Numbered from the stretch's first letter, positions 42,511-51,881 are shown. The stretch is DNA of 64,000 nucleotides from Micromonospora parastrephiae (GCF_016802865.1 NZ_JAEVHM010000002.1:1-64000), one strand, 5' to 3'. Made by a program: numbers and translations. The notes: generated from the sequence alone by a model not told the origin.

Positions 42511-42924
42511 TCAGGCGGCCAGGCGGCGCGCGACAGCGGGGATCACGATCGCGGCCGCGACCAGGTGGGTGAGCATCAGCAGCGCCTTGGTGGCCGTCCC
42601 GGCGTCGGCGATCACGTCCGGCACCAGCGACAGGGCCGTCAGCACCACCGTCGTACGGACGAACGCGCGCCGGGGGCGCCGAGCGAAACGGGACAGCAGC
42701 GCGGCGATGGCCACGCCGATCAGGGAAAAGACAGCGGTCAACGTGCCGAACCCCGACACCGGAATCGACGCGCCGCCCATGTCGAGGCTGATCCCCGCCG
42801 CGTGGCCGGCGGCGGCGACGGCCATGGTGGCGGCGCTCGCGACGACCGTGGCGATGACACCGGTCCGGATCAGCGCACCGACGGTCGACGTGGTGGCGCG
42901 GGTCGTGGTCGCAGTGGTGGTCAT
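42511..42924 (-). CDS. DUF6069-like four-TM membrane protein
   Basis: A 137-residue protein with four membrane segments (TVGALIRTGVIATVVASAA, FGTLTAVFSLIGVAIAALL, TTVVLTALSLVPDVI, LLMLTHLVAAAIVIPAVA), starting at the ATG at 42924 after GGAGGG. The pattern resembles DUF6069 proteins. It heads the operon with DGPF protein, sigma factor and DHFR-family protein; a TGTCGA-type promoter lies upstream. Confidence 0.75.
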   Translation of the reverse strand: MTTTATTTRATTSTVGALIRTGVIATVVASAATMAVAAAGHAAGISLDMGGASIPVSGFGTLTAVFSLIGVAIAALLSRFARRPRRAFVRTTVVLTALSLVPDVIADAGTATKALLMLTHLVAAAIVIPAVARRLAA

Positions 42925-42978
42925 CGTGCCCTCCAACGAATGATGGGCCCGTCTGGGTTGCCGGGCTCTCACCAGGGC

Positions 42979-43005
42979 TACGAAGAGAACCAACCCCAAT
43001 CGACA
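42979..43005 (-). promoter_or_regulatory. Candidate ECF42-dependent promoter
   Basis: On the minus strand TGTCGA (43000-43005) is followed after 17 nt by CGTA (42979-42982), about 55 nt upstream of the start at 42924. TGTCGA is the -35 element reported for ECF42 target promoters. The same -35 element precedes the second module at 46370-46397. Confidence 0.5.
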
Positions 43006-43402
43006 GGCGCAGCCGAATCTTTCCAAAAAACTTCGACCCCCGGGGTACGCCGAGGTCGCTTTCAGGACAAACCGGGACGATACGCTGCCGCCTTCAACGG
43101 GCACAGCCCGTCGACGCGGGCCGTCGGTACCGGTCAGGTGGGGAGCAGTCCACGGGGCCGACCAGGTGGGGCGTCAGCACCCGGCCGCCCGACCCTGGGC
43201 CACCCGCGCCGATCCGTCCACTGTGGCAAGAGGGCCCAACATATCTTCGTTGAACCTTTACGCATTGACCAGCGTCTTTATCTACTATGCTGGTCTTCGG
43301 AAGAATTATCGGAGTGAAACCGGCGCGGCCCGCTAGCTCGTAACTTACGCTGCCACATACCCACACCGTGCCGGCCCTCGCCGACGCCGATTGGAGTATT
43401 CG
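43006..43402. other. Long intergenic region with a possible promoter for the lactonase gene
   Basis: No gene is evident. An AT-richer patch at about 43240-43310 contains TTGACC followed by TATGCT at short spacing (15 nt) and could be a promoter for the downstream secreted lactonase and dehydrogenase genes. This is only a compositional hint. Confidence 0.3.
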
Positions 43403-44488
43403 ATGAGCAGGCGTCCATCCATTGCCGCGCTGGCCGGCCTGTGCCTCGCGCTCAGCACCGCGACAATTCCCACCGGTGCCGCCGCCACGCCCCCGGAGAC
43501 CTCGCGCGCTGTCCATGTTAGCGCTCACGCTGCGGCCACCAGGGCCGATGGCGCGCTCGCCAATCCGCCCGGCGCGCCATCCGGGGTCTGCCCGGCGGGG
43601 ACCGCGTACGGCCCACCCCTGCCAGCCAGTTCCGTGACGGCCACCAAGATCCAAAGTGGATTCTCGTTCCTCGAAGGGCCGCTCTGGGTCGCCGACGGCG
43701 GCTATCTGCTGTTCTCCGACATGGCCGCCGGCACCGGGCCGTACAACGTCCAGCCGTCCACGATCCGCCGGTTCACCCCGCCGGCGACCTTCGACACGTT
43801 CCTCGCCAACGCCGGCAGCAACGGCCTGGCGCTCAGCGCCGACGCCCAACAGGTCATCGCGGCCACCCACGACCAGCGGAACGTGTCCGCGTACCGGTTG
43901 AGCGATTCGGCCCGCAGCACCGTCGCGGCGAACTACCAGGGCCGGGCGTTCAACTCGCCGAACGACGTCGCGGTCCGATCGGACGGGGTTGTCTACTTCA
44001 CCGACCCCAACTTCCAGCGCGGCAACCGCCCGGACCAGATGAGCGGACGTACCAGCGTCTTCCGCGTCTCCGGCAACCAGGTGACGCTGGTGGACGACCG
44101 CCTGCGCCAGCCCAACGGCCTCGCGCTCTCACCGGACGGGACCACCCTGTACGTGGGCGCCTACTCCGAGAACAAGATTTACAAGTACGCCGTCCAGCCC
44201 GACGGCAGCACCGGCGCCCGCAGCGTCTTCGTGAACTACGTCGGTGGCCCGGACGGCGGCACGATCGACTGCGCCGGCAACGTGTACTGGGCGTCCGGCT
44301 CGGACTCCCTGATCCACGTCTACTCCCCCGCGGGCACCCAGCTCGGCACGATCCGATCCGGCACCACGGGTACGACCAACGTGGCGTTCGGCGGGCCCGA
44401 CCGGCAGACCCTCTACGTCACCTCGGGCCCGAGGAACGACTCCGGCCTGTACAGCGTGCGGCTCAACATCCCCGGATACCCGTACTGA
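43403..44488 (+). CDS. Secreted SMP-30/gluconolactonase-family protein
   Basis: A 361-residue exported beta-propeller protein. The ATG at 43403 (TTGGAG upstream) gives a signal peptide ending near PTGAAATPP; a start four codons earlier is less likely. The propeller shows SMP-30 features: FLEGPLWVADGGYLLFSDM with the metal-ligand Glu, NSPNDVAVRSDGVVYFTDPNF with the Asn, and RQPNGLALSPDGTTLYV with the Asn. Family members hydrolyse sugar lactones with a divalent metal. The downstream PQQ-type sugar dehydrogenase gene lies 28 bp away, so dehydrogenase and lactonase may act in sequence outside the cell. The coding start contains a LacI-like TGTTAGCGCTCACG at 43516-43529. Confidence 0.88.
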   Translation: MSRRPSIAALAGLCLALSTATIPTGAAATPPETSRAVHVSAHAAATRADGALANPPGAPSGVCPAGTAYGPPLPASSVTATKIQSGFSFLEGPLWVADGGYLLFSDMAAGTGPYNVQPSTIRRFTPPATFDTFLANAGSNGLALSADAQQVIAATHDQRNVSAYRLSDSARSTVAANYQGRAFNSPNDVAVRSDGVVYFTDPNFQRGNRPDQMSGRTSVFRVSGNQVTLVDDRLRQPNGLALSPDGTTLYVGAYSENKIYKYAVQPDGSTGARSVFVNYVGGPDGGTIDCAGNVYWASGSDSLIHVYSPAGTQLGTIRSGTTGTTNVAFGGPDRQTLYVTSGPRNDSGLYSVRLNIPGYPY

Positions 44489-44516
44489 TCAAGACTTTCG
44501 GAAAGGGACGTCTCCC

Positions 44517-46229
44517 GTGCGGACCAGACCTCGCCAGCCCAGACATCTGGCGTCACTCGCTCTGCTGACGTGCGCCGGCACCCTCCTGGCCGGCGCGCCG
44601 GTCAACGCGGCCGGGCCGGCTACCGCGAGCGGGCTGCCCGCCCGGCTCGCCGCGGACACCACGCCGCCCACCCCGCCGACCAACCTGCGCAGCACCCGGA
44701 CGACCTGCCAGTCCGTCACGCTGGCCTGGTCCGCGTCCCGGGACGACGTCGGCGTCGCGTTCTACGACATCTACCACGACGGTCAGCTGGTCACCGCGGT
44801 CAGCGGAACCACCCTGACCGCCACCCTCACCGCCGTGCAGGGCAGCACCTGGGGCTGGTACGTCAACGCACGCGACGCCGCCGGCAACGTGTCGCAGGCC
44901 AGCGCCACACTCACCATCACGCCGCCGTTCTGCCAACGCGACACGCAGCGACCCACCACGCCCACCGATCTCACCGCCAGGGTGAACGGTACGGACGTGA
45001 CCCTCACCTGGTCGGCCGCCCGCGACAACATCGCAGTCACCGGCTACACCATCCTGCGCGACGGTACGGCGGTCGGTTCCATCGCCGGTACGGCCACCAG
45101 GCCGCCAAGCACCTCGTTCACCGACACCGGGCTGGCCGTCAACACGGACTTCCGGTACACCGTCGTCGCCCGCGACGCCCAGGGCAACAGTTCGGCGGCG
45201 AGCGCCGCGGTGACCGCGCACACCGGACCGGCCTGCACGAGCGCGGTCTGCGGCACCACCGTGGTCACCACCGAGCGGGACCTGCCCTGGGGGCTGGTGC
45301 AGCTACCGGACGGCAGCGTGCTGTACGGGCGGCGCGACCTGTTCGACATCGTCGCCATGAATCCCGACGGCACCGGCAAGCACAGCATCGGCACGGTGCC
45401 GAACACCGCCGGCACCAACGGCGAGGGTGGCGTGCTCGGGCTGGCCGTGTCGCCCGACTTCGCCGTCGACCGGTGGCTGTACATCTACCACACCACCACG
45501 ACCGACAACCGGATCGTCCGCATCCGCTACGACACCATGCTGCGCACCGAAACCGAGCAGGTCCTCGTCACCGGCATCCCGCGCAACAAGTACCACAACG
45601 GCGGCCGGCTGCGGTTCGGTCCCGACGGCATGCTCTACGCCGCCGCCGGGGACGGTCAGAGCCCGGACCGGGCGCAGGACGTCAACGACCTGGGCGGCAA
45701 GGTGCTGCGCCTCAACCCCGACGGCACGGTGCCGCCGGACAACCCCTTCGGCAACTACGTGTGGAGCTACGGCCACCGCAACCCTCAGGGGCTGGCGTTC
45801 GACTCCCAGGGCCGGCTCTTCGAGCAGGAGTTCGGCAACAACGTCCTGGACGAGACGAACATCATCGTCAGGGGCGGCAACTACGGCTGGCCCGCCTGCG
45901 AGGGCACGGTCGGCGACTGCGCGAACCCGAACTTCACGGCGCCGATCCACACGTACCCGGTCGCCGAGGGCTCGTGCAGCGGCATCGCGATCGTGCAGGA
46001 CGTGCTCTACACCGCCTGCCTGCGCGGCAACCGGATGTACCGCGCGGTGATCAGGGGCAACACGCTCACCGACGTCCAGCAGTACTTCGTCGGCACGTAC
46101 TTCCGACTCCGCACGGTCGAGCCGACCCTCGACGGCAACCTGTGGCTGACCACGAGCACCGGAGGGGACAAGGACAGCACCCCGAACAACAGCAACGAGA
46201 GGATCCTCAAGGTGACCCTCGGCGGCTAG
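44517..46229 (+). CDS. Secreted PQQ-type aldose dehydrogenase with two FN3 domains
   Basis: A 570-residue secreted protein starting at the GTG at 44517 with GGAAAGGGA upstream. After the signal peptide (LASLALLTCAGTLLAGAPVNAAG) come two fibronectin type III domains (about 50-137 and 145-240), then a glucose/sorbosone dehydrogenase beta-propeller (ERDLPWGLVQLPDGSVLY, GEGGVLGLAVSPDF, KYHNGGRLRFGPDGMLYAAAGDG, SYGHRNPQGLAFDS, GGNYGWPACEG). The family oxidises aldoses to lactones with PQQ. FN3 modules are typical of enzymes acting on polymers. PQQ synthesis genes are not in the window. Likely co-transcribed with the lactonase gene 28 bp upstream. Confidence 0.88.
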   Translation: MRTRPRQPRHLASLALLTCAGTLLAGAPVNAAGPATASGLPARLAADTTPPTPPTNLRSTRTTCQSVTLAWSASRDDVGVAFYDIYHDGQLVTAVSGTTLTATLTAVQGSTWGWYVNARDAAGNVSQASATLTITPPFCQRDTQRPTTPTDLTARVNGTDVTLTWSAARDNIAVTGYTILRDGTAVGSIAGTATRPPSTSFTDTGLAVNTDFRYTVVARDAQGNSSAASAAVTAHTGPACTSAVCGTTVVTTERDLPWGLVQLPDGSVLYGRRDLFDIVAMNPDGTGKHSIGTVPNTAGTNGEGGVLGLAVSPDFAVDRWLYIYHTTTTDNRIVRIRYDTMLRTETEQVLVTGIPRNKYHNGGRLRFGPDGMLYAAAGDGQSPDRAQDVNDLGGKVLRLNPDGTVPPDNPFGNYVWSYGHRNPQGLAFDSQGRLFEQEFGNNVLDETNIIVRGGNYGWPACEGTVGDCANPNFTAPIHTYPVAEGSCSGIAIVQDVLYTACLRGNRMYRAVIRGNTLTDVQQYFVGTYFRLRTVEPTLDGNLWLTTSTGGDKDSTPNNSNERILKVTLGG

Positions 46230-46369
46230 TACCGCACCGTCACCTGGCGCTCTCCGGTTCGTGCGGGCGCAGCCGCACGGTGCTGAGGCAATCTGATGAG
46301 GCGACCGTCCACCCGCACCGGAAGCTGACGCGCACCGATCCTTCGAACGGGCCAGATTCTCGTCGCCGC

Positions 46370-46397
46370 TGTCGATCTGCCGCCTGCCCGGCTCGTC
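46370..46397 (+). promoter_or_regulatory. Candidate ECF42-dependent promoter
   Basis: TGTCGA (46370-46375), 18 nt, then CGTC (46394-46397), 50 nt before the DGPF start codon. -35 and -10 agree with the motif described for ECF42 target genes. Confidence 0.55.
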
Positions 46398-46447
46398 GTA
46401 ATGTAGAGGCCACCACGGAGGGGCCGGCACACGATGGGATATGAGAC

Positions 46448-46804
46448 ATGGCCAGGTACATGGTCCTCATCTACGGCGACGCTCAGCAGTGGGACACGAT
46501 GACCGACGAGCAGTGGAAGGCGCACAACGCCGCCCACGCGGCGTTCGTGGCCAAAGCCGGCGCACAGGTGATCGACGGGCAACAGTTGGAATCGGTTCCC
46601 ACGGCCACCTCGCTGCGGTCGGACGCCCTCGGCAGGATCAATACGACGGACGGACCGTTCCTGGAAACCAAGGAAGCGCTCGGCGGCTACTACCTGCTCG
46701 AGGCGGCCGACCTTGACGAGGTCCTGTCGCTGGCGACGCTGCTTCCCGAAGTGCACGCGACACACAGCGGTGTGGAGATCCGTCCGGTGGTCGACCACGG
46801 GTGA
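46448..46804 (+). CDS. YciI/DGPF-domain protein
   Basis: A 118-residue YciI-family protein (MARYMVLIYGDAQQWD, TTDGPFLETKEALGGYYLLEA). The DGPF motif is complete. It is followed after one base by the sigma gene at 46806, a typical ECF42 operon. Function of the protein itself is unknown; the sigma factor probably drives its own operon through the TGTCGA element upstream. Confidence 0.9.
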   Translation: MARYMVLIYGDAQQWDTMTDEQWKAHNAAHAAFVAKAGAQVIDGQQLESVPTATSLRSDALGRINTTDGPFLETKEALGGYYLLEAADLDEVLSLATLLPEVHATHSGVEIRPVVDHG

Positions 46805-46805
46805 C

Positions 46806-48095
46806 GTGGCCGACCACCGGATGAACGACGAGGTCGTCGCGGCGGTCGCCCAGGCGCACCGCCGCGACTGGGCCCAGGTGTTCAGCACCACTGCCCATCT
46901 GACCCGTGACCTCGACCTCGCCGAGGAGTGCGCCCAGGACGCGTTCGCACAGGCCCTGGAGACCTGGGCGGAGACCGGCATCCCCGACCGGCCGGGCGCC
47001 TGGCTCACCACCACCGCGCGCAACCGGGCCCGGGATGTCCTGCGCCGTGAATCGGTGTTCCGTCGCAAGATGCCACTGCTTGTCGCGGACGACACGGTAC
47101 CGGGACCCGAGGGCGGCCTCGTCGACGACCGGCTGCGACTCATCTTCACCTGCACCCACCCCGCGCTGTCCAGGGAGGCGCAGGTCGCACTGACCCTGCG
47201 CCTGGTCTGCGGGCTGTCCACCCCCGAGGTGGCCCGCGCGTTCCTGGTGCAGCCGGCGACGATGGCCGCCCGTATCACCCGGGCCAAGAAGAAGATCGCC
47301 GCGGCACGTATCCCGTACCGGATACCAGATCCTGACCAACTCGAGGAACGGGTTGGCGCCGTACTCGAAGTCGTCCACCTCATCTTCACGACGGGCCACA
47401 CCGCACCGGTCGGCGCGCACCTGGTCCGCCAGGACATGGTCGACAGTGCGATCAGCCTGGCCCGCATGCTGCACCTGCTCATGCCGGCCGATGCCGAGAT
47501 CAGCGCGCTGCTGGCGCTGCTGCTCCTCACCGCGTCGCGTCAGGACACCCGCGTGTCCGCCGATGGGCGCCTGGTGCTTCTGTCCGAGCAGGACCGCTCA
47601 CGCTGGGACAGGCAGCTCATCGCCGAAGGCCAGTCGTTGTTGCTTGTCGCGCTGCGGCGACGACCAACGCGGTACGCACTGGAGGCCGCGATAGCAGCCT
47701 TGCACGCCGAGGCGCCGACGTGGCAGGACACCGACTGGACCCAGATCGTCCGGATCTACGATGCCCTGTTCCGGGTGTGGCCCTCCCCCGTGGTCGGCCT
47801 CAATCGTGCCGTCGCCATCGGGTTCCGCGACGGTCCGCGAGCCGGGCTCGACGCGCTGACGCCGCTGCTCACCGATCCGGCCCTGGCCACGTACGGATAC
47901 CTCAGTGCCGCCCGCGCCGACTTCCTGCGTCAGTTGAGGCAGTGGCCGCACGCCGCGACCGCCTACGAAGAGGCGCTGATCCTCACCGACAACGACGTCG
48001 AGCGCGCTTTCCTCACCGAGCGGCTGACGGACGTCAGGCGGCACCTGTTAGGACCGCCCACCGCTGGACCGTCGACGGGCTCCCCGAGCGGCTGA
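46806..48095 (+). CDS. ECF42-type RNA polymerase sigma factor with C-terminal extension
   Basis: A 429-residue sigma factor; the GTG at 46806 lies one base after the DGPF gene stop. Region 2 reads RRDWAQVFSTTAHLTRDLDLAEECAQDAF and region 4 GLSTPEVARAFLVQPATMAARITRAKKKI; the long C-terminal helical/TPR-like part (LLLTASRQDTRVSADGRLVLLSEQDRSRW, WTQIVRIYDALFRVWPSPVVGLNRAVAIG) is intact. In the ECF42 group this extension replaces an anti-sigma factor as the control element. This copy is intact, unlike the one at 40899-42097, and the two proteins share many blocks. Confidence 0.9.
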   Translation: MADHRMNDEVVAAVAQAHRRDWAQVFSTTAHLTRDLDLAEECAQDAFAQALETWAETGIPDRPGAWLTTTARNRARDVLRRESVFRRKMPLLVADDTVPGPEGGLVDDRLRLIFTCTHPALSREAQVALTLRLVCGLSTPEVARAFLVQPATMAARITRAKKKIAAARIPYRIPDPDQLEERVGAVLEVVHLIFTTGHTAPVGAHLVRQDMVDSAISLARMLHLLMPADAEISALLALLLLTASRQDTRVSADGRLVLLSEQDRSRWDRQLIAEGQSLLLVALRRRPTRYALEAAIAALHAEAPTWQDTDWTQIVRIYDALFRVWPSPVVGLNRAVAIGFRDGPRAGLDALTPLLTDPALATYGYLSAARADFLRQLRQWPHAATAYEEALILTDNDVERAFLTERLTDVRRHLLGPPTAGPSTGSPSG

Positions 48096-48218
48096 CGCAT
48101 AGCCGGCGGCAGATCTGGACGCCACCGCGCCGTGCTCGGTTCGGGCATGTCCGCGGTCTCTGGGCAGCCACGCCGGGATGGCCTGCGGCTGAAGGACGCG
48201 CGACCGGGCAGCCGGCCG

Positions 48219-48611
48219 CTATCCGTAGATGATCAGCTCCAGCAGAGAACCGTCCGGGTCGCGAAAGTAGATGCTTGTGCCCCGGCCACGCCCGCCCGAG
48301 CGGACAATCGGCCCCTGCTCCACCGGCACTCGATGGTGGAGTAGATGGGCCATGGCCATCTCCACGGTGCCCGGCCACACGAAGCAGAGATCGCTACCCC
48401 CCGGCCTCACCGGCGGGTTCGCCACCAGCGTGCCGACGTCCACACCTGGTCCGTGGACGTTGAGTTGCTGATCGCCGAACCTGTATGCGACTCGACCGTC
48501 GGCGTGGCCGACGACCTCCGCTCCCAGCACGTCTCGATAGAAGCCCGTCGACCGTTCCCAGTCGCTCACCGCGATCACGCAGTGGTCGAGCCTGACCTGG
48601 ATCTCCGCCAT
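48219..48611 (-). CDS. Glyoxalase/VOC-family protein
   Basis: A 130-residue single-repeat vicinal-oxygen-chelate protein (VRLDHCVIAVSDWERSTGFYRDVLGAEVVG, and SIYFRDPDGSLLELIIYG). The ATG at 48611 gives the family-typical start; a longer frame to 48722 is non-conserved. Metal ligands H in LDHC and E in LLELI are present. Substrate unknown; relatives include fosfomycin-type or glyoxalase-type enzymes. Divergent from the GNAT gene. Confidence 0.88.
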   Translation of the reverse strand: MAEIQVRLDHCVIAVSDWERSTGFYRDVLGAEVVGHADGRVAYRFGDQQLNVHGPGVDVGTLVANPPVRPGGSDLCFVWPGTVEMAMAHLLHHRVPVEQGPIVRSGGRGRGTSIYFRDPDGSLLELIIYG

Positions 48612-48736
48612 CAACGAAATGTACCGGCAGATTGGCCCACGTAACTCGGCAGACGAGGACATCACCCGGGCCAGCGGAGCCGGTCGGCAGAATAACCGGA
48701 CGTCTCGCCGAGGTGCGTCCACTAACGTGCCGCCTC

Positions 48737-49297
48737 ATGGAGAGAACCGCCATACGCACCGAACGCCTCGAGCTTCCCCCGGTGCGTGATGAGGACGTCG
48801 ACCGGATCCTGGAGTACCGCAATCTGCCGGAGGTCACGCGCTGGCTCCTACGCACGGAGGTTGACCCTGCGTCCTTCCGCGCTGCGTGGCAGCGCGCGGC
48901 AGCAGACCCCGACGACCACAGCGTGGTGGCCACGCTCGACGGCGTGGTGATCGGAACCGTTTCGCTCGATGTCGTCGACGGCATCGGCCAGCCCGGCATG
49001 CCACCGCGGACGGAGGCCGAACTCGGCTACATCTTCGATCCCGCCTACGGCGGCCGTGGTTACGCGACTGAGGCGGTCAGCGCACTGGTGGCACACGCGT
49101 TCGACCGGCTGAGCATTCGACGGATCACTGCCGGCTGCTTCGCGGACAACCTCGCCTCGGTGCGAATCCTCGAGAAGGTCGGCATGCGTCGTGAGCAGCA
49201 CGGCGTCGGCGACTCCTGGCACGCCGAGCTGGGCTGGGTCGACGGCTACACGTACGCCCTGCTCGCCGAGACATGGCGTCGAACGGCGGCACTCTAG
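48737..49297 (+). CDS. GNAT N-acetyltransferase (RimJ/RimL-like)
   Basis: A 186-residue GNAT enzyme started at the ATG at 48737. It shows the RimJ/RimL-type pattern: RTERLELPPVRDEDVDRILEYRNLPEV start, IGTVSLDVVDG, AELGYIFDPAYGGRGYATEAVSALVAHAFDRL with the acetyl-CoA loop GGRGYA, and NLASVRILEKVGM. It transfers acetyl groups to an amine, peptide or small molecule; substrate unknown. Ends 9 bp from the convergent hydrolase gene. Confidence 0.9.
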   Translation: MERTAIRTERLELPPVRDEDVDRILEYRNLPEVTRWLLRTEVDPASFRAAWQRAAADPDDHSVVATLDGVVIGTVSLDVVDGIGQPGMPPRTEAELGYIFDPAYGGRGYATEAVSALVAHAFDRLSIRRITAGCFADNLASVRILEKVGMRREQHGVGDSWHAELGWVDGYTYALLAETWRRTAAL

Positions 49298-49306
49298 GGG
49301 TCACAC

Positions 49307-50056
49307 CTAGCGGGCGGTGGCGCGGGCGGCGGTGTCGATGAGGTCCGCGACCGGGCCGGGTTGAGAGACCGCAACGGCGTGGGACGCGTCGATCTCGACC
49401 ACCGTTGACCCGGCCCGCTCGGCCATGAAGCGCTGCAGGTCCGGCGGGATGCCCAGGTCCTGGGTGGTGATCAGGGCCCAGGATGGGATCATCTTCCAGG
49501 CGGCCCTGGTCACACTCTCCCGCTGGGCGGCTTCGGTGGGCGGTCGCTGGGTGACCGCCATCAGTTCAGCGGTGTCGGGATCGACGTCGGCGGCGAACAC
49601 CGCCGGAAACTTGTCCTGGTGGATGTACTGCTCCATGGCGGTGCCACCGTCGTCGAGGGGGATCGGCACCATTTTGATGGAGGTGCCGAGCTGGCTTCCG
49701 GGGAACTTGACGGTCAACTCGGCCACGCTTTCGCCGACGTCCGGGCTCAGGCTGGCGCAGTACACCAGAGCCTTGACGTTGGAGGCGCCATCCGCGGCCT
49801 CGGTCATCACTGATCCGCCGTACGAATGAGCGGCCATCACGACCGGGCCGGACACGGTGTCCACGATAGATCGAACGTAAGCAGCGTCCTTCTGCACACC
49901 ACGCAGCGGGTTCGCGACGGCAATGACCGGGTAACCTCGCCGCTTGAGATGAGCGATCACCCCATTCCAACTCGACGAGTCGGCGAATGCGCCGTGGACG
50001 AGCACGATGGTCGGCATCCCTGCCCCCTTGGCAGACATGTCAGAAGCGGCGTTCAT
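49307..50056 (-). CDS. Alpha/beta hydrolase, paralogue of 30613-31335
   Basis: A 249-residue cytoplasmic alpha/beta hydrolase starting at the ATG at 50056 (GGAAGGA upstream); MSAKGAG seven codons on is an alternative. VLVHGAFADSSSWNGVI, nucleophile in AHSYGGSVM and a histidine in DASHAVAVSQPG form the expected active site. It shares long blocks with the hydrolase at 30613-31335. Substrate unknown. Confidence 0.86.
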   Translation of the reverse strand: MNAASDMSAKGAGMPTIVLVHGAFADSSSWNGVIAHLKRRGYPVIAVANPLRGVQKDAAYVRSIVDTVSGPVVMAAHSYGGSVMTEAADGASNVKALVYCASLSPDVGESVAELTVKFPGSQLGTSIKMVPIPLDDGGTAMEQYIHQDKFPAVFAADVDPDTAELMAVTQRPPTEAAQRESVTRAAWKMIPSWALITTQDLGIPPDLQRFMAERAGSTVVEIDASHAVAVSQPGPVADLIDTAARATAR

Positions 50057-50173
50057 CTGGCATTCCTTCCGAAAGACCCGGCTATCCGCTGAACGCGATA
50101 GCGCAGACCGGACGACGAGGATGTTCGATCGGGCGTCTCTCTGGCGGCCGCATACCGGCCCCCATTCCCGGCC

Positions 50174-50806
50174 GTGGGAACTGTGCAGAACCCAGTATCC
50201 AAGGCCGACCAGACTTCTGTCAGCGACATCCGGAAAGCCGGCTGTACGACGATGGGTGCTTCCGCCCTGGGCGGTGTCGCGATCGCGACGACCGAAGATC
50301 ACGCCGCGCAGGAGACTGCCGGCGTCGGGAGCGTGAAGGGTTGGGGGCGCCTGCACTACCCGGATCCAACCCACGACGTGGAGTTCTCCGTGGACGCCAC
50401 GGTCACCTACCCTGCGGGGACGGCCAACCCGATGGATGGTGTCGCCCGCGGCACGGCGCGCATCTCTCACCACGCTCCGAACGCGGCGGGCGGCCCGGTG
50501 ACGATCTGGGCACAGATCAGGGTCGACTGCGTCGTCACGGGTGGCCGGGTCGCCACCGTTACCGGCGAGGTCGTCGACGCCGACCCGATGAGCCAGAAGA
50601 ACAGGTGGGTGGGGCAACGGTTCGGTTTCAGCGTTGCCGACAACGGCAGGGGGCACTTCGATCGGGTGGGATGGTCCGGCCCACAGCTGCGCGACGTACC
50701 CGGGCGGCCAGACGATCCGGAGCTCCGGTGGTGCATGGCTCCGGCGCCGTTCCACACCGTCCGGGCAGGTGGTTACACGGTTTTAGGCGCGAACTTCTTC
50801 GAGTGA
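50174..50806 (+). CDS. Unknown beta-rich protein
   Basis: A 210-residue frame from a GTG at 50174 with no strong ribosome site. The region from about residue 55 on is beta-rich and protein-like ([69 protein letters not shown]). The first 50 residues are less convincing and contain a [13 protein letters not shown] stretch that could be part of a signal sequence. Product and family unknown; composition supports a real gene. Confidence 0.6.
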   Translation: MGTVQNPVSKADQTSVSDIRKAGCTTMGASALGGVAIATTEDHAAQETAGVGSVKGWGRLHYPDPTHDVEFSVDATVTYPAGTANPMDGVARGTARISHHAPNAAGGPVTIWAQIRVDCVVTGGRVATVTGEVVDADPMSQKNRWVGQRFGFSVADNGRGHFDRVGWSGPQLRDVPGRPDDPELRWCMAPAPFHTVRAGGYTVLGANFFE

Positions 50807-51008
50807 ATGATGCTCGGGGCCGGCGGGTCCTGTCGGTTTCGGGCGTACTGGATCGCGCACGGTCACGGCGCCTGCCCAGCGGCAGAGCCGCGACGGACAC
50901 CGGGTCAGGGCTCGGTTGTGTCGCTCGATCCCGCCGGCTGCCAGTCCTGCCTGACCTGCTCCAACCGCGAGCGGGAACAGGACTCGCAGCCGGCGGAGGG
51001 CGAGCGCG

Positions 51009-51881
51009 TCAGTTCTGGATGGAGAACGTCGCGACGACACCGTTGTGGTCGGAGTTGGTGCCGCCGACGATGTCGTAGTCGGTCATCCACATGAGCTGGT
51101 ACTCCGGCAGCCGCTTCCAGAAGTAAACGTAATCGATGTGCCGGTTGCCGTGCGTTCCGGTGCCCTTCTCGCCGTAGAGGTTGTAGTTGGAGCGCAAATT
51201 CGGCAGCTCGTTGGCCTCGAAGACCTGCCACGGGAACTTCGCGTACCCGTAGCTGCGGTCGGCGCTGAAGTCGACGTTGAGGTCACCGCTCACGATGACC
51301 TGGCCCTCGTCCTGCTTGTCGACCGCCAGGTCCTTGAGACCCTGGAACTGCGCCTCGGCACACCTGGTGCGTGGCAGGTCCTCGGGCCGGCCGGCGGTCT
51401 CGATGCTGGCCACCGCGTGGGCGTTGATGTGTGTCACGTTGCGGCCGCTGGCCTTGTGCCGATACTTGACCCAGTTGTTGTACCGCGCGGGCGGCACCTC
51501 GCCTGGACCGTTGGTGTCACACACGAAAATCGAGCCCTTGTCGAGTACGTCGAACATGCTCTTCCTGGCGATCAGCGCCTCGCCGGCCTGGTTGGTCCCG
51601 CCCGGCGCGTACAACCACCAGCCGTTGTCGGCGGCCCAGCTTTCCAGGAAAGCCTTGCGGTTGCCGACCTCGTTGAGACCGACGAGATCCGCCTTGGACG
51701 CGATCAGGTTCAGGTCGTGCGTGAAGTCGGCCTGGCTCAGTCCGTTGTAGATGTTCAGCGTCGCCGCCTTGAAGGCCACGGTCGCCGCGGCCGCCGGAGT
51801 GGCCGGCAGCACGGCCGCCAGCGCGACCGCGGCCGCGAGAGCGCCCAGGGCGCGGGCCGACCAGTGTGTTGTTTTGCGCAT
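51009..51881 (-). CDS. Secreted endonuclease/exonuclease/phosphatase-family protein
   Basis: A 290-residue secreted EEP-fold protein. The ATG at 51881 has GAAGGGAAG upstream and starts a signal peptide (ALGALAAAVALAAVLPATPAAAAT). Catalytic elements: N of ATLNIYNG, E of GLNEVG, GDLNVDF and SDHNGVVATF, the metal-dependent set of DNase I-like and sphingomyelinase-like enzymes. Whether DNA, lipid or another phosphoester is cut is open. Cysteines in FVCDTNG and RCAEAQF may form a disulfide. Confidence 0.87.
   Translation of the reverse strand: MRKTTHWSARALGALAAAVALAAVLPATPAAAATVAFKAATLNIYNGLSQADFTHDLNLIASKADLVGLNEVGNRKAFLESWAADNGWWLYAPGGTNQAGEALIARKSMFDVLDKGSIFVCDTNGPGEVPPARYNNWVKYRHKASGRNVTHINAHAVASIETAGRPEDLPRTRCAEAQFQGLKDLAVDKQDEGQVIVSGDLNVDFSADRSYGYAKFPWQVFEANELPNLRSNYNLYGEKGTGTHGNRHIDYVYFWKRLPEYQLMWMTDYDIVGGTNSDHNGVVATFSIQN

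Noticed and set aside
43516-43529. LacI-like TGTTAGCGCTCACG inside the lactonase gene start
   Set aside because: Two mismatches and location within the coding sequence after the signal peptide; probably chance.
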